From: JAGIBJ01 sp032119795
GTDB lineage: Bacteria; Actinomycetota; Thermoleophilia; Solirubrobacterales; Solirubrobacteraceae
NCBI GenBank assembly: GCA_032119795.1
Contig: JAUMFO010000001.1
Location: forward strand, 1-64,000
Direction of reading: 5' to 3'
Length of the DNA stretch: 64,000 bases
Position 1 is the stretch's first letter, and the number at the start of each line of letters is the position of its first letter. A model generated the notes under the pieces. It was not told where the DNA came from. It was given only the letters and a program-made list of their open reading frames with translations, and ran no database searches. Both the position numbers and the translations under genes were made by a program. Of this stretch, positions 25,697 through 34,894 are shown in pieces.

Positions 25697-27670
25697 CTAA
25701 CGGGCGACGGCGGCGCGCTCGGCCGCTGAGGCCGTCGCGTCGAGACCCAGGCGCTCCGCGACGCGCCGCGCGACGCGATCTGGCGTGAAGCCGACCTCGG
25801 CATGCAGCAACGCTGGCTTGCCGTGGGTGACGTAGCGATCGGGGAGGCCAACACGCAGGATCTGCGGCACGGCGCCGGCCGCGAGCTCGAAGTGTTCCCA
25901 GACGGCGCTGCCGAAGCCACCGGCCAACACGCCCTCTTCGAGCGTCACGAGGAGTTCGTGGTTCGCTGCGAGGTCGTCGAGCAGCGCGCCGTCGAGCGGC
26001 TTGCAGAAGCGCGCGTCGACGACCGTCGGCCGCACGCCGGTGCGGGCTTCGAGTTCAGTCGCGGCCTCGCGGGCCAGCTGGACGCCGCTGCCGTAGCCGA
26101 CGAGGGCGACGCGGTCGCCCTGGCTGAGGACCTCGCCGCGGCCGATCTCCAGGATGCGGCCGTGGGCCGGAACCTCGACGCCAGGCCCATTCCCGCGCGG
26201 ATACCTGAGGCCAAATGGGCCTTCGTCGAACGAGACCGCGGTGTGGAGCAGGTGCACGAGCTCGGCCTCGTCGCGCGGTGCGGCGAGCGTGATGTGCGGC
26301 AGCGAGCGCAGGTAGGCGATGTCGAAGACGCCGTGGTGCGTGGGGCCGTCGTCGCCGACGAGGCCGGCGCGATCCATGGCGAGCACGACGGGCAGCTTTT
26401 GCAGCGCGAGGTCGTGAACGATCTGGTCATAGCCGCGCTGCAGGAACGTGGAGTAGATCGCCGCGACCGGCTTGATGCCCTCGAGTGCGAGCCCGGCGGC
26501 AAACAGGAGCGCGTTCTGCTCAGCGATGCCGACGTCGAAGTAGTGGTCGGGGATCTCGCGCTGCAGCGTGGAGAGCCCGGTACCGGAGTTCATCGCGGCG
26601 GTGATGCCGACGATCCTCGGATCGCGGCGCACCTCGGTGACCATCGCGTCGCCGAACACCTCGGTGTAGGTCGGCAGCGACGGGGCCGGCGGCACGTCCG
26701 GAGCTGGCGCGGGGGCGCGCTCGATGATCGAGTTGGGCTTGGCGGCGTGCCACTTCTCTTGGCCCTTCTCGCCGCCATCCTCGGCGGGTGCAAAGCCCTT
26801 GCCCTTCACGGTCGCCACGTGGACGACGACGGGGCGACCAGCCTCGAACGCCTTCGTGAGAGCGCTGCGCAGCGTCTTGACGTCATGGCCATCGATGACG
26901 CCCATGTAGGCCCAGTCGAGTTCTTCCCACATCGCGCCGTGGTTGACGAGCGCCTTGAGCGACTCCTTGAGCTGCGGGCCGACCTTCTCGATCGCCGCGC
27001 CGATGCCGCCGGGCAGCTCCGTGAGCAGGTGCTCGAGGTCTTCGCGGCGCTTCCAGCCACCGCGATGCAGACGCATGCGGTTGAAGGAGCGAGAGAGCGC
27101 GCCGACGTTCGGCGAGATCGACATGCCGTTGTCGTTGAGGACGACGACGATCGGCGTGCCGAGGCCGCCGGCCTGGTGGATCGACTCGAAGGCGACGCCA
27201 CCGGTCATCGAGCCGTCGCCGATGACGGCAACGACTTTGCCCGCGTCGATGTTGCCGTTGAGGCGCATGCCCTCTTTGAGGCCGACGGCGTAGCCGATCG
27301 ACGTCGACGCGTGGCCCGCGCCCATGATGTCGTGCTCGGACTCCTCGATCGCGCAGAAGGGCGTCAGGCCCTCGTACTTGCGGATCGTCGGCAGCTGGTC
27401 GCGGCGACCGGTGAGGATCTTGTGCGGGTAGGACTGGTGGCCGACGTCCCACAGGATCTTGTCGGTCGGAGAGTTCAGCAGCGAGTGCAGCGCGACCGTG
27501 AGTTCGCAGGTGCCCAGGTTGGCGCCGAAGTGCCCGCCGATCTCACCGACCGTGTCGATGATGTGCTCGCGGACCTCCTGCGCAACCTGCTGGAGCTGGT
27601 CCTCAGAAAGCTCGTGGAGGTCCTGAGGGCGGTCGATGGCGTCGAGCAAGCGAGTCACGTCAGGAACCAT
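25697..27670 (-). CDS. dxs: 1-deoxy-D-xylulose-5-phosphate synthase
   Basis: A 657-residue thiamine-diphosphate transketolase-like enzyme, the first step of the MEP isoprenoid pathway (pyruvate + glyceraldehyde 3-phosphate). It shows WDVGHQSYPHKILTGRRD, the ThDP motif GDGSMTGG...N, the catalytic Glu region DVGIAEQNAL, and a C-terminal transketolase domain. It is divergent from the acetoacetate-decarboxylase-like gene and lies near the polyprenyl synthase that uses its downstream products. Confidence 0.98.
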   Translation of the reverse strand: MVPDVTRLLDAIDRPQDLHELSEDQLQQVAQEVREHIIDTVGEIGGHFGANLGTCELTVALHSLLNSPTDKILWDVGHQSYPHKILTGRRDQLPTIRKYEGLTPFCAIEESEHDIMGAGHASTSIGYAVGLKEGMRLNGNIDAGKVVAVIGDGSMTGGVAFESIHQAGGLGTPIVVVLNDNGMSISPNVGALSRSFNRMRLHRGGWKRREDLEHLLTELPGGIGAAIEKVGPQLKESLKALVNHGAMWEELDWAYMGVIDGHDVKTLRSALTKAFEAGRPVVVHVATVKGKGFAPAEDGGEKGQEKWHAAKPNSIIERAPAPAPDVPPAPSLPTYTEVFGDAMVTEVRRDPRIVGITAAMNSGTGLSTLQREIPDHYFDVGIAEQNALLFAAGLALEGIKPVAAIYSTFLQRGYDQIVHDLALQKLPVVLAMDRAGLVGDDGPTHHGVFDIAYLRSLPHITLAAPRDEAELVHLLHTAVSFDEGPFGLRYPRGNGPGVEVPAHGRILEIGRGEVLSQGDRVALVGYGSGVQLAREAATELEARTGVRPTVVDARFCKPLDGALLDDLAANHELLVTLEEGVLAGGFGSAVWEHFELAAGAVPQILRVGLPDRYVTHGKPALLHAEVGFTPDRVARRVAERLGLDATASAAERAAVAR

Positions 27671-27802
27671 TCTCGCATCTTGTCGGTGAACGGAATGACA
27701 AGTCGCTCCACTTCGCCGGGTTGTGATGCTCGGTGCATACCTTTCCTACGGACTGTGGCCCCGCGACGGTTCACCGATCTGGACGGAAGCTAGGATCGCC
27801 AG

Positions 27803-28504
27803 ATGGCCAACGCAGACCCGTCCGCGAGCTCCGAAACGCGAGCGTTTTCCGCCGGAGAGCTCGCCGGCGACCACGCCGGCGCCGTGATTGCGCCGCCGCC
27901 GTGGGCGCTGACGGGCCGCGCGGTCGTTCTGCTCCTGCGTGACACCGCTCCCAAAGCCGCATCCCCCGGTCTCGCCGGCCGCTTCTCGTCGGTCGCGTTC
28001 GTCGACTACGCCACCAGCGGGGTCGGCCCCTACCGCGAACTGCTGCACGTTCCACGGGTCACCCGCTGGTCCGACGCGATCGGCCCGACGGTCGCCGGCA
28101 TCTGGGTGGACTCGGCGGCCAGTGCCGCATCCGGCAATCACAACTGGGGCCTCACCAAACGCGTCGCGCGCATCGAGCGTGAGCGCATTGGTGGAGGCAA
28201 GCCCGAGCAGTGGACGGCCTCTGACTCCCACGGCAAGCTTGGCGCGCTCGTGCACCGCCCGTGGGGTCCGCCCCTGCCGATCGGGAAGACGCGCGGCCTC
28301 GGCCGGCTCCTGCAGCGCCGCGACGGCCTGTCTTGGTCTACCCCGGTCTCGGTCTTCGGGATCGCTCGGCCGACGTCGGTCTGGGACGTCTCGCTCGATC
28401 CCGTCCGCGTGACCGATCTGGAGCGCCACCGCGTCGTGGCGGCGTTCTCGATCACGCACGGCCGGATGGGCTTTCACGAGGCACTCGTGCGGCCCACCGC
28501 CTAA
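27803..28504 (+). CDS. Acetoacetate-decarboxylase-like (ADC superfamily) protein
   Basis: 233 residues. The pattern PPPWALTGRAVVLLL, FVDYATSGVGPYRELLHVP, then IWVDS...NWGLTKRVARIE resembles the acetoacetate decarboxylase superfamily, whose members bind small keto acids in a beta-barrel. I cannot locate the Schiff-base lysine with certainty; the Lys in NWGLTKR is the best candidate. It is preceded by AGGA at suitable spacing. It could be a pathway enzyme or a non-catalytic homologue. Confidence 0.72.
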   Translation: MANADPSASSETRAFSAGELAGDHAGAVIAPPPWALTGRAVVLLLRDTAPKAASPGLAGRFSSVAFVDYATSGVGPYRELLHVPRVTRWSDAIGPTVAGIWVDSAASAASGNHNWGLTKRVARIERERIGGGKPEQWTASDSHGKLGALVHRPWGPPLPIGKTRGLGRLLQRRDGLSWSTPVSVFGIARPTSVWDVSLDPVRVTDLERHRVVAAFSITHGRMGFHEALVRPTA

Positions 28505-28529
28505 TCCGCGCCCGCTTGGCGCGGCGGCG

Positions 28530-29414
28530 TCAGTGGGAGCGGGTCGCGATGTAGTCGGTGATCCGCAGCAGCTCGTCGCCGCGCGGATCGGCGGTCGCGA
28601 GGAGCTCGCGCGCTGCGGCGTGGGAGCTGGCTGCCAGCTCGCGGGCGCCGTCGAGGCCGAACTCGCTGACGTACGTCCGCTTGCCGTGGCGCTCGTCGCT
28701 ACCTTGCGGCTTGCCGAGCTGCTCGGCGGTCTCCGTCACGTCGAGGATGTCGTCGACGACCTGGAACAGCACCCCGAGTTCCTGCGAGAAGGCGCTGTAG
28801 GCATCGTGCTGCTCGTCTGGGGCGCCGGTCGCCAGGAGCACGCATTCGACGGATGCCGCGATGAGCTGCCCGGTCTTGAGTGCGTGGAGGCTACGTAGGC
28901 CGTCGATGCCTTCACCCATGGCGTCTTTGACGTCGAGGTACTGGCCGCCAACCATGCCGTCGACGCCCGTGGCCTGCGCGAGCCGAGCGGCCGCGCGCAG
29001 CACGTCGGCCGGCTCGCCCTTCTGGCGGGTGAGCACGAGGGTGAACGCTTCGGCGTAGAGCGCGTCGCCAGCCAAGATCGCGACGTCCTCGCCGAACACT
29101 TTGTGGCAGGTCGGCCGTCCTCGGCGAAGGTCGTCGTCGTCCATTGCCGGCAGATCGTCGTGGATCAGCGAGTAGGTGTGGATCAGCTCCGCGCCGAGCG
29201 CGATCGGGAGGATCAGGCCGGGCTCGGCGCCGATCGCTCGAGCGGTCGCCAGCGAGAGGACCGGGCGCACGCGCTTCCCTCCGGCCAGCACGGAGTAGCG
29301 CATGGCTTCGCGCAGGCCGTCGGTCGTCGGGTCGTCGCCGAAGGCGAGACGGCCGAGTTCACGGTCGACAAGCGTCCGCAGCTCTTCGGGGTAGGTGGCG
29401 GCGGCGGTCGTCAC
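28530..29414 (-). CDS. ispA: Polyprenyl diphosphate synthase (farnesyl/geranylgeranyl type)
   Basis: 294 residues. The first Asp-rich motif is DDLPAMDDDDLRRG and the second is FQVVDDILD, with GGKRVRP for substrate phosphate binding. The two extra residues within the first motif and its surroundings fit short-chain bacterial FPP synthases; product length cannot be fixed by eye. The GTG start overlaps the stop of the XseB-like ORF (GTGA, 29411-29414). Confidence 0.93.
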   Translation of the reverse strand: MTTAAATYPEELRTLVDRELGRLAFGDDPTTDGLREAMRYSVLAGGKRVRPVLSLATARAIGAEPGLILPIALGAELIHTYSLIHDDLPAMDDDDLRRGRPTCHKVFGEDVAILAGDALYAEAFTLVLTRQKGEPADVLRAAARLAQATGVDGMVGGQYLDVKDAMGEGIDGLRSLHALKTGQLIAASVECVLLATGAPDEQHDAYSAFSQELGVLFQVVDDILDVTETAEQLGKPQGSDERHGKRTYVSEFGLDGARELAASSHAAARELLATADPRGDELLRITDYIATRSH

Positions 29415-29626
29415 AGCAGGCTGGTCTGCGCGAGGTCGTCGCGGGCTGCGAGGCGAGCGGCTGCCTCGAGGGCAGCAGCGGCATCGGCGGCCACCGAAGC
29501 GGCCTCGTTGGCGATGTTGGCGGCCTCGTCGAGCGGGACGCCGTCCTGCTCGAGACGGTCGACGGCGGCTTCGAGCGCCTCGACCGGTTCGGCGGGCGTG
29601 CGCAGCTGGTGGGGGTCGCCGCTCAC
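29411..29626 (-). CDS. Short helical protein, XseB-like by position and pattern
   Basis: 71 residues, almost entirely Ala/Glu/Asp helices. The segment EALEAAVDRLEQDGVPLDEA matches the layout of exodeoxyribonuclease VII small subunits (ALxxLExxVxxLExGxxPLxEA), and the gene sits immediately before a farnesyl synthase, where xseB is commonly found. No xseA is in the window. Both ends are GTGA overlaps with nusB and the polyprenyl synthase, supporting real translation. The rest of the XseB signature is weak. Confidence 0.6.
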   Translation of the reverse strand: MSGDPHQLRTPAEPVEALEAAVDRLEQDGVPLDEAANIANEAASVAADAAAALEAAARLAARDDLAQTSLL

Positions 29627-30033
29627 GACAGCGTCCCGGCCTTCATGTCACGCAGCGCGGCAGACAGGATCCCGTTGACGAAGCTCGGCGCTTTGCCGGC
29701 GGAGTACACCTTGGCGATCTCGACGGCCTCGTCGATCGCCCCCTCGGGAGCGATCGGCGTGTCGCCGATGGCAGCATCCGGGTGGAGCATCTCGAGCAGG
29801 GCCACGCGAAGAACCGCCTTCTCCAGCGGCGCGATGCGATCGAACGTCCACCCTTCGGCGTAGCCGCCGATGATGGCGTCGAGTTCTGGCATGCGGTCGA
29901 CGGTGGCGTGTGCGAGGGACCGCGTGAACTGCGTTGCCTTGCGATCCAGGACGTCGCTGAGCTCACGGCTGGTGAGGTCATGCTGGTACACGGCGAAGAC
30001 CGCGTCGCGGCGCTGCTCTGATCGGCGACTCAT
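29623..30033 (-). CDS. nusB: Transcription antitermination factor NusB
   Basis: A 136-residue all-helical protein of normal NusB length. It begins SRRSEQRRDAVFAVYQHDL, a match to the family opening (R..A...LYQ.D), with LEKAVLRVALLEML and PEGAIDEAVEIAKVYS...SFVNGIL. It binds boxA RNA with NusE in rRNA antitermination. It heads a coupled operon with the XseB-like ORF and the polyprenyl synthase. Confidence 0.95.
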   Translation of the reverse strand: MSRRSEQRRDAVFAVYQHDLTSRELSDVLDRKATQFTRSLAHATVDRMPELDAIIGGYAEGWTFDRIAPLEKAVLRVALLEMLHPDAAIGDTPIAPEGAIDEAVEIAKVYSAGKAPSFVNGILSAALRDMKAGTLS

Positions 30034-30180
30034 CTGCAGGCCAGCGTAACGGCGCGCCGTTCGCCGCGCCGTTCCGACCTCCCTCTGCCATCCGGCTGCG
30101 GCGTAGCGCCTGCCGACGCGCACGCCCGCCTCAACCGGCACAATGGTCTCGGCTATGCCCTGCCGGTCGCCCTTCGCCCT

Positions 30181-31620
30181 GTGAGTTCCTCCGCCAGCGC
30201 CACGTCGGCGATCACGAGCCTGCGCCGCAAGCTTGCCCCGCACGGCCCGCCGAAGTTGGCCCGCGACGATCTCTGGCTTGAGGTCATCATCGTGATCGTG
30301 GCCGCTGGCCTCGCCGGCTTCTCGCTGCGGGAGTACATCGCGCCGGACTGGGTCGCCGAGATGGTCCCGCCGCTCAACGCGCTCAAGGAGTCCGGTTTCA
30401 GCGGCGCGTTCGAGAGTCTGCCGGGGTACCCGGCGATCGCGCTCCTGGAACTCATCCCCGCCAAGCTCGCCGTGATGCTCGGCATCAGCGAGGCTGGGGT
30501 CTGGCGGCTCGTCTCGGCGATCGGGATCTCGTCGATCGCGCTGGCGGTGATCTCCTCGCTCCCGTACCTGCGGGCGACCGAGGTCACGCGCGGAGCCGCT
30601 CGCGTCGGCGTGGCGGTGGCGGTGGCGTCACCCACCGCGTATTGGGCGCTGCGGATCGGTCACCCGGAAGAGCTTCTGGCCACTGGCCTGCTGTTGGGAT
30701 CGGTGATCGCGGCGGCGCGGGAGCGTCCAATCATCGCCGGTGTCCTGCTTGGGCTCGCGTGCGGCAAAGCCTGGCCTGCCGTCGCCGCGCTGCCGGTGAT
30801 CGGCCTGCTGCTGCCTGATCTTCGGCGGGTCTTTATCGGGGGACTGGCAGCAGCGATCGCGTTGGCCGTCTTCTACGTGCCGTCGTTCCTGTTCGCCACG
30901 CACTCCGTCGAGGTGCTGAAGGTCCTCGGCGTGAACTCGATCAACAACGTCGGCCACGTCTTCTGGTGGTTCGGGTCGCCGATTCCGGACTCGGTCGTCG
31001 CCACCCAGCTGGTGCCGCAGCCTCGCGTCGCCCCGGCTTGGCCCGGCGAGCTCTCTCATCCGCTGATTCTCGGCGTCGGCACGGCCATCGGTGGCGTCTG
31101 GTGTTGGGTGCTGTTCCAGAAGCTGCGGGCTTCGCGCACCGTCGCCTCGCTGCGCACCGACGGCCGCACGCGCTCCAACGCTGAGGTGGCCCAGCTCGCG
31201 TCGGCCGCGCTGCTCGTGATGGCCGGCATCCTTTATGCCCGCTGCTTCCTCGACACGTGGAACGTGCCGTACTACCTGCTCCCCGGTCTCGTGCTCGGCG
31301 CGATGGGCGAGATCCTGGGCGGGCGACGCCCGATCATCAGCCTGGTCGCCGCCGGAATCATGTGGAAGTGGTGCACGCCGGGTGATCCGACCGTCCGCAC
31401 CGATCCAGACATCTACACGGCGTTCTACCTGGCGTGGACGATTCCGTTCGGAATCACATTCATGGCGCTCGGCTTCAAAGCGATCCAGACGGCCGCCGAC
31501 GTGGCCGAGGTGGCACGTGGACTCGAGGCCGTCGAGGCCAAGCAGGCCGTCGCGTCCTCGGACGCGGTCGACGGCGGCACGGCGAGCACCAGCTCCCCAC
31601 CCAGCACTGCCACGGACTGA
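30181..31620 (+). CDS. Polytopic membrane protein, GT-C/DUF2029-like mannosyltransferase layout
   Basis: 479 residues with about ten membrane helices. An early loop carries SLREYIAPDWVAEMVPPLNAL, and the segment ASPTAYWALRIGHPEELLATGLLLG resembles the GT87-type polyprenyl-phosphate glycosyltransferases that use acidic residues in an extracytoplasmic loop. The C-terminal 50 residues are hydrophilic. A role in building surface glycans is plausible but not shown. The start is GTG, and it is divergent from nusB. Confidence 0.8.
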   Translation: MSSSASATSAITSLRRKLAPHGPPKLARDDLWLEVIIVIVAAGLAGFSLREYIAPDWVAEMVPPLNALKESGFSGAFESLPGYPAIALLELIPAKLAVMLGISEAGVWRLVSAIGISSIALAVISSLPYLRATEVTRGAARVGVAVAVASPTAYWALRIGHPEELLATGLLLGSVIAAARERPIIAGVLLGLACGKAWPAVAALPVIGLLLPDLRRVFIGGLAAAIALAVFYVPSFLFATHSVEVLKVLGVNSINNVGHVFWWFGSPIPDSVVATQLVPQPRVAPAWPGELSHPLILGVGTAIGGVWCWVLFQKLRASRTVASLRTDGRTRSNAEVAQLASAALLVMAGILYARCFLDTWNVPYYLLPGLVLGAMGEILGGRRPIISLVAAGIMWKWCTPGDPTVRTDPDIYTAFYLAWTIPFGITFMALGFKAIQTAADVAEVARGLEAVEAKQAVASSDAVDGGTASTSSPPSTATD

Positions 31621-31657
31621 GCGTGTCGCCGCGGCCGCGGGTCGTCTCGCGGAAGCG

Positions 31658-32320
31658 TTAGCCGCGCGCGAGTGCGGTGAGGCCTTCGACGGTCAGCCCG
31701 TCGAGCGTGTCGATGAGGATTCGGCCCGCGGCCGGTTCGACGTGGGCGACGTGTGGGACGGCGACCGTGACGCAGCCAGCCGCCTCGGCGGACGCGACGC
31801 CCGTGGGCGAGTCCTCGATCGCGATGCAGTGCGCCGGGTCGACGCCCAGCTGCTCGGCGGCGAGCAGGTACGGCTCTGGGTGGGGTTTGCCGTGGGTCAC
31901 CTGGTCCCCCGTGACGACCGCCGAGAAGGTTCCAGCGGGCAGCTGCTCGATGACGGCGCCAGCGAGGCTGGCGTAGGACATTGTGACGAGCGCGCAGGGC
32001 ACGCCGGCGGCGACGAGCTCGGCGAGCAGCGACTTGGCGCCGGGCTGCCACGGCGTGTGGCCGCTTACGCCGGCGATCACGCGGGCGAGGAGGCGCTCGA
32101 CGATCTCGGCCGGCTCGAGGTCGACGCCGCCGCGTTCGCGAATGTAGGCCGCCGCCGTGAGGAGGGCGCTGCCGACGAGCGTGTGGGCGTCCTCATCGGT
32201 CCAGGTGCCACCGAACTCGGCGACGAGGTCGAACTCCGCCTGGATCCAGTACGGCTCGGTGTCGACGAGGGTCCCGTCCATGTCCCACAGGACGGCGGCG
32301 GGCTCGAAGGCGTGACTCAT
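31658..32320 (-). CDS. HAD-superfamily phosphatase (phosphoglycolate phosphatase/beta-PGM-like)
   Basis: 220 residues. HAD motif I is DMDGTLVDTEP (nucleophile Asp about 13), motif II is LVTMSYAS, motif III Lys is in HGKPHPEPYL, and motif IV is IAIEDSPTG. The helical cap between motifs I and II puts it in subclass I. The substrate could be a sugar phosphate or phosphoglycolate. It is convergent with the membrane glycosyltransferase. Confidence 0.93.
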   Translation of the reverse strand: MSHAFEPAAVLWDMDGTLVDTEPYWIQAEFDLVAEFGGTWTDEDAHTLVGSALLTAAAYIRERGGVDLEPAEIVERLLARVIAGVSGHTPWQPGAKSLLAELVAAGVPCALVTMSYASLAGAVIEQLPAGTFSAVVTGDQVTHGKPHPEPYLLAAEQLGVDPAHCIAIEDSPTGVASAEAAGCVTVAVPHVAHVEPAAGRILIDTLDGLTVEGLTALARG

Positions 32321-32359
32321 GCCCGGCATCCAAGCAGGACCCGGGCGAAGGGGTCGGGG

Positions 32360-32659
32360 TTAGGCGTCCGGGCGCTTGGCGGCTGCGACGGCGTCACGGC
32401 GCCGGTCGGCGCGCGTTGCGTAGGCCCACCACGCCGCGCACAGGACGGCGGCGACGACGACGGCGACCGGCCCGAGCAGCAGTCCGAGCACGATGAGCGC
32501 CACGAGCGCGAGGCCGAGTGAGACGAAGCGCCGGATGACGAACTCCGAGTGCTCTTCGGCCGTCGGCGCCACCGAGGCATCTTGTGGCAGGTAGCCGAGG
32601 TAGACGAGCGCCATCTCGCGCTGGGACCACCGGCGGTCGGGATCTGATTCACGGGTCAC
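32360..32659 (-). CDS. Small two-helix membrane protein
   Basis: 99 residues from the GTG at 32659. An acidic N-terminal segment (SDPDRRWSQREMALVYLGYLPQDASV) is followed by two adjacent membrane helices (about 43-62 and 63-80) and a basic tail. It lies between the HAD and propeller genes on the same strand. I do not recognise the family. Confidence 0.7.
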   Translation of the reverse strand: MTRESDPDRRWSQREMALVYLGYLPQDASVAPTAEEHSEFVIRRFVSLGLALVALIVLGLLLGPVAVVVAAVLCAAWWAYATRADRRRDAVAAAKRPDA

Positions 32660-32705
32660 GAGGTCATCTTGACGCCCGGCCGCCGGGGCAGGCACGGCGG
32701 CCCGG

Positions 32706-33905
32706 CTAGGGTCGGAGCGCCAGTGGCCGGTCAAGCACCGACCGCCGCCCCTGCGAGTCGGTCACCGCCAGCCGCACCGTCAACCGCAATGGCTTCTTCG
32801 CGTCGAGGCGCAGCGCCCGCAGCGCTCGGCCTGGCGCGAGTTGGAGCTGGCTGGAACCGATCGTCGAGGTACTCCCACGAGCGATCACCACGTCGCCGCG
32901 CAGCACCCAGGCGCGCACGCTCGTTGCGCCGGGGGCGGCGAACTTGATGGTGATTCCGAGGGCGCGAGCGCGCTTGAGGCTCGACGTGACCGCCAACAGC
33001 TGCACGGGCAGACTGCTCAGCTGCGCCGCGCTGGCTGGGGCGGCCGCGCCAGCCGGCGAGACCGGCGCTGGGACGAGGATGGCGGGCGTGGGAGCCGCTA
33101 CGGCGAGTGGACTGGTCGGCGCGGGATCAGCCGAAGTGACCGGTGGTTCGACGGGCTTTGGCTTGGCCGCGAAGGTGCACGCGGGGTCGGAGCCCGTCAG
33201 CGCGGCGTCGACCTCGGCAAGGGTCGGCTCCCAGCCGCCGGCGGGGGCTGGTGCTCCTGCACACGCCTCAGACCACCGACCGTCTCCGGGGTACCACGTC
33301 GTCCATACCGGATAGACCGTGCCGGTCGCGAGATCGACCGCGCTGAAGGTCTGTCCAGCGCCGACGGCGCGCTGGAACCGCACGATCCAGTACCGCTGAT
33401 CGGAGGTGTAGCTCGCGCCATAGCCAACGTAGGCGTTGGCCGTCCAGGTGTCGCGGCCGTCGGCCTCGATCGCGAGTGTCCACCGCGTGGATCTCGCCGA
33501 TCCTTTGACGTAGTCGGAGTACCACGTGAGGACGGCTCCGTCCGGTGACCAGTCTCCACCCCCGCCGCGGGACTCGTAGGTCCCGCGGTAGTCGCACGTC
33601 TTCGTGAGCCGCGTCAGTTCAGTGCCGTCGGCCCGGGCCACCCACACATCCGAACACGGTGGCGCAGGCGTGTCGTAGGGCGGTGGGTTCTCGTACCGCA
33701 GATGCGCGTCGTGGAGGAACGAGAAATGCTTCCCGTCGGGCGACACTCGAGGACTGCTGATGTCTGCGGCGACTTTGCCTTGGCCGACGAGCGCTGCGAC
33801 GTCCTCAGGCGTAAGCGCGTCGGCCTGGGCCGACCCGACGACGATCGTCAGCGCGGCGATGGTCAGCGCGAACGCACGGAAGACGGAACGGAACGTGAGA
33901 GACAT
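32706..33905 (-). CDS. Secreted TolB/PD40-like propeller fragment with basic C-terminal beta-sandwich
   Basis: 399 residues from the ATG at 33905. The signal peptide ends GSAQADA. Propeller-type blades are visible as SPRVSPDGKHFSFLHDAHL, DVWVARADGTELTRLT and DWSPDGAVLTWYSD, fewer than the six or seven of a full TolB propeller. A Pro/Ala-rich linker (about residues 250-310) leads to a C-terminal domain of about 85 residues (ALGITIKFAAPGATSVRAWV ... LAVTDSQGRRSVLDRPLAL) that resembles the C-terminus of the large PKD protein at 51.5 kb. The location is likely extracellular. Confidence 0.82.
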   Translation of the reverse strand: MSLTFRSVFRAFALTIAALTIVVGSAQADALTPEDVAALVGQGKVAADISSPRVSPDGKHFSFLHDAHLRYENPPPYDTPAPPCSDVWVARADGTELTRLTKTCDYRGTYESRGGGGDWSPDGAVLTWYSDYVKGSARSTRWTLAIEADGRDTWTANAYVGYGASYTSDQRYWIVRFQRAVGAGQTFSAVDLATGTVYPVWTTWYPGDGRWSEACAGAPAPAGGWEPTLAEVDAALTGSDPACTFAAKPKPVEPPVTSADPAPTSPLAVAAPTPAILVPAPVSPAGAAAPASAAQLSSLPVQLLAVTSSLKRARALGITIKFAAPGATSVRAWVLRGDVVIARGSTSTIGSSQLQLAPGRALRALRLDAKKPLRLTVRLAVTDSQGRRSVLDRPLALRP

Positions 33906-34206
33906 ACGAGAGACGGCACCGCGCATCGCGCCGTCAGCATCGAGGACTGGCGCGGTGAGCTGACGGGAGAGGAGTGTCGCTGAAGTGACCCTGCGGCGCA
34001 AGGTGATGCTGACTGCCTCACGACCGTTGCTCGCGACCGATCGCGCTCTCTTCAGTCGCAGCGTGCTGCCGGCTGCCGGCCTTGCGGCGACGCGGCAGAA
34101 CCGCCGCCACCGCCCCGCTGGTTAGGCTTACGGGCAAGCGTCCCGATCCGTCCGCCAGGGCGAGGCTCGTGGACCGGTTCAGTATCCCCTCATTTGCAGG
34201 CATTTC
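33906..34206. other. Intergenic region between divergent genes
   Basis: About 300 bases between the propeller gene and efp. It must hold both promoters, but I see no convincing -10/-35 pair, riboswitch motif or strong hairpin, and the short ORFs here look spurious. Confidence 0.5.
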
Positions 34207-34767
34207 GTGCTCTCAACGAATCAATTCAAGAACGGCAACCACATCGAGGTTGAGGGGACGATCTTCAAGATCGTCGAGTTCCAGCACGTCAAGCCCGGTA
34301 AGGGGCCGGCGTTCGTGCGGACGAAGGTCCGCCGCATCAGCGACGGCGCCGTGATCGACAAGACCTTCCGCGCCGGCGAGAAGTTCCGCGCCGTCCACAC
34401 CGAGACGCGCAAGATGCAGTACCTCTACGAGGACGGGACCGATGCCCACTTCATGGACACCGCGTCCTACGAGCAGCTCGCCGTGCCGCTGAAGGGCGTG
34501 AGCGACTCGCTGAAGTGGACGAAGCCCAACGACGAGGTCGACGTGCTGTTCGTCGACGACCAGCCGGGCGGCCTCCAGCTCCCGGCGTCCGTCGAGCTCG
34601 AGGTCACCCACACCGAGCCTGGTCTGCGCGGCGACACCGCCTCCGGCGGCGGCTCCAAGCCGGCGACGCTTGAGACGGGCGCCGAGATCAACGTGCCGCT
34701 CTTCATCAACATCGGCGAGAAGATCAAGGTCCAGACGGAGACCGGCTCCTACATGTCGCGCGCCTAG
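34207..34767 (+). CDS. efp: Translation elongation factor P
   Basis: 186 residues in three beta-barrel domains. The tip loop is KPGKGPAF with Lys at about position 33, the residue that is modified or left bare at the peptidyl-transferase centre to rescue polyproline stalling. The C-terminal OB domain ends TGAEINVPLFINIGEKIKV. The start is GTG. In many Gram-positive bacteria efp follows aroQ and an M24 peptidase; here it is on the opposite strand, about 1.5 kb away, with an EAL-DICT gene between. Confidence 0.98.
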   Translation: MLSTNQFKNGNHIEVEGTIFKIVEFQHVKPGKGPAFVRTKVRRISDGAVIDKTFRAGEKFRAVHTETRKMQYLYEDGTDAHFMDTASYEQLAVPLKGVSDSLKWTKPNDEVDVLFVDDQPGGLQLPASVELEVTHTEPGLRGDTASGGGSKPATLETGAEINVPLFINIGEKIKVQTETGSYMSRA

Positions 34768-34894
34768 CGCCCACGCCGTCGGAGAGGACAGACCGCGCCA
34801 ACACCTGGCCGGTCGGCGCTGTCTGCCCCACGCATACTCAATTGAAGCCACGCAGCTGCCGACCTCGTGAGGTGTGACCAGTGCGTCTCTCGCC

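Noticed and set aside
25802..27793. 663-codon plus-strand open frame opposite dxs
   Set aside because: Antisense shadow of dxs with Arg/Asp/Val bias and no recognisable domain.
34018..34203. 61-codon minus ORF upstream of efp
   Set aside because: No homology features and it would fill the promoter region between two divergent genes.
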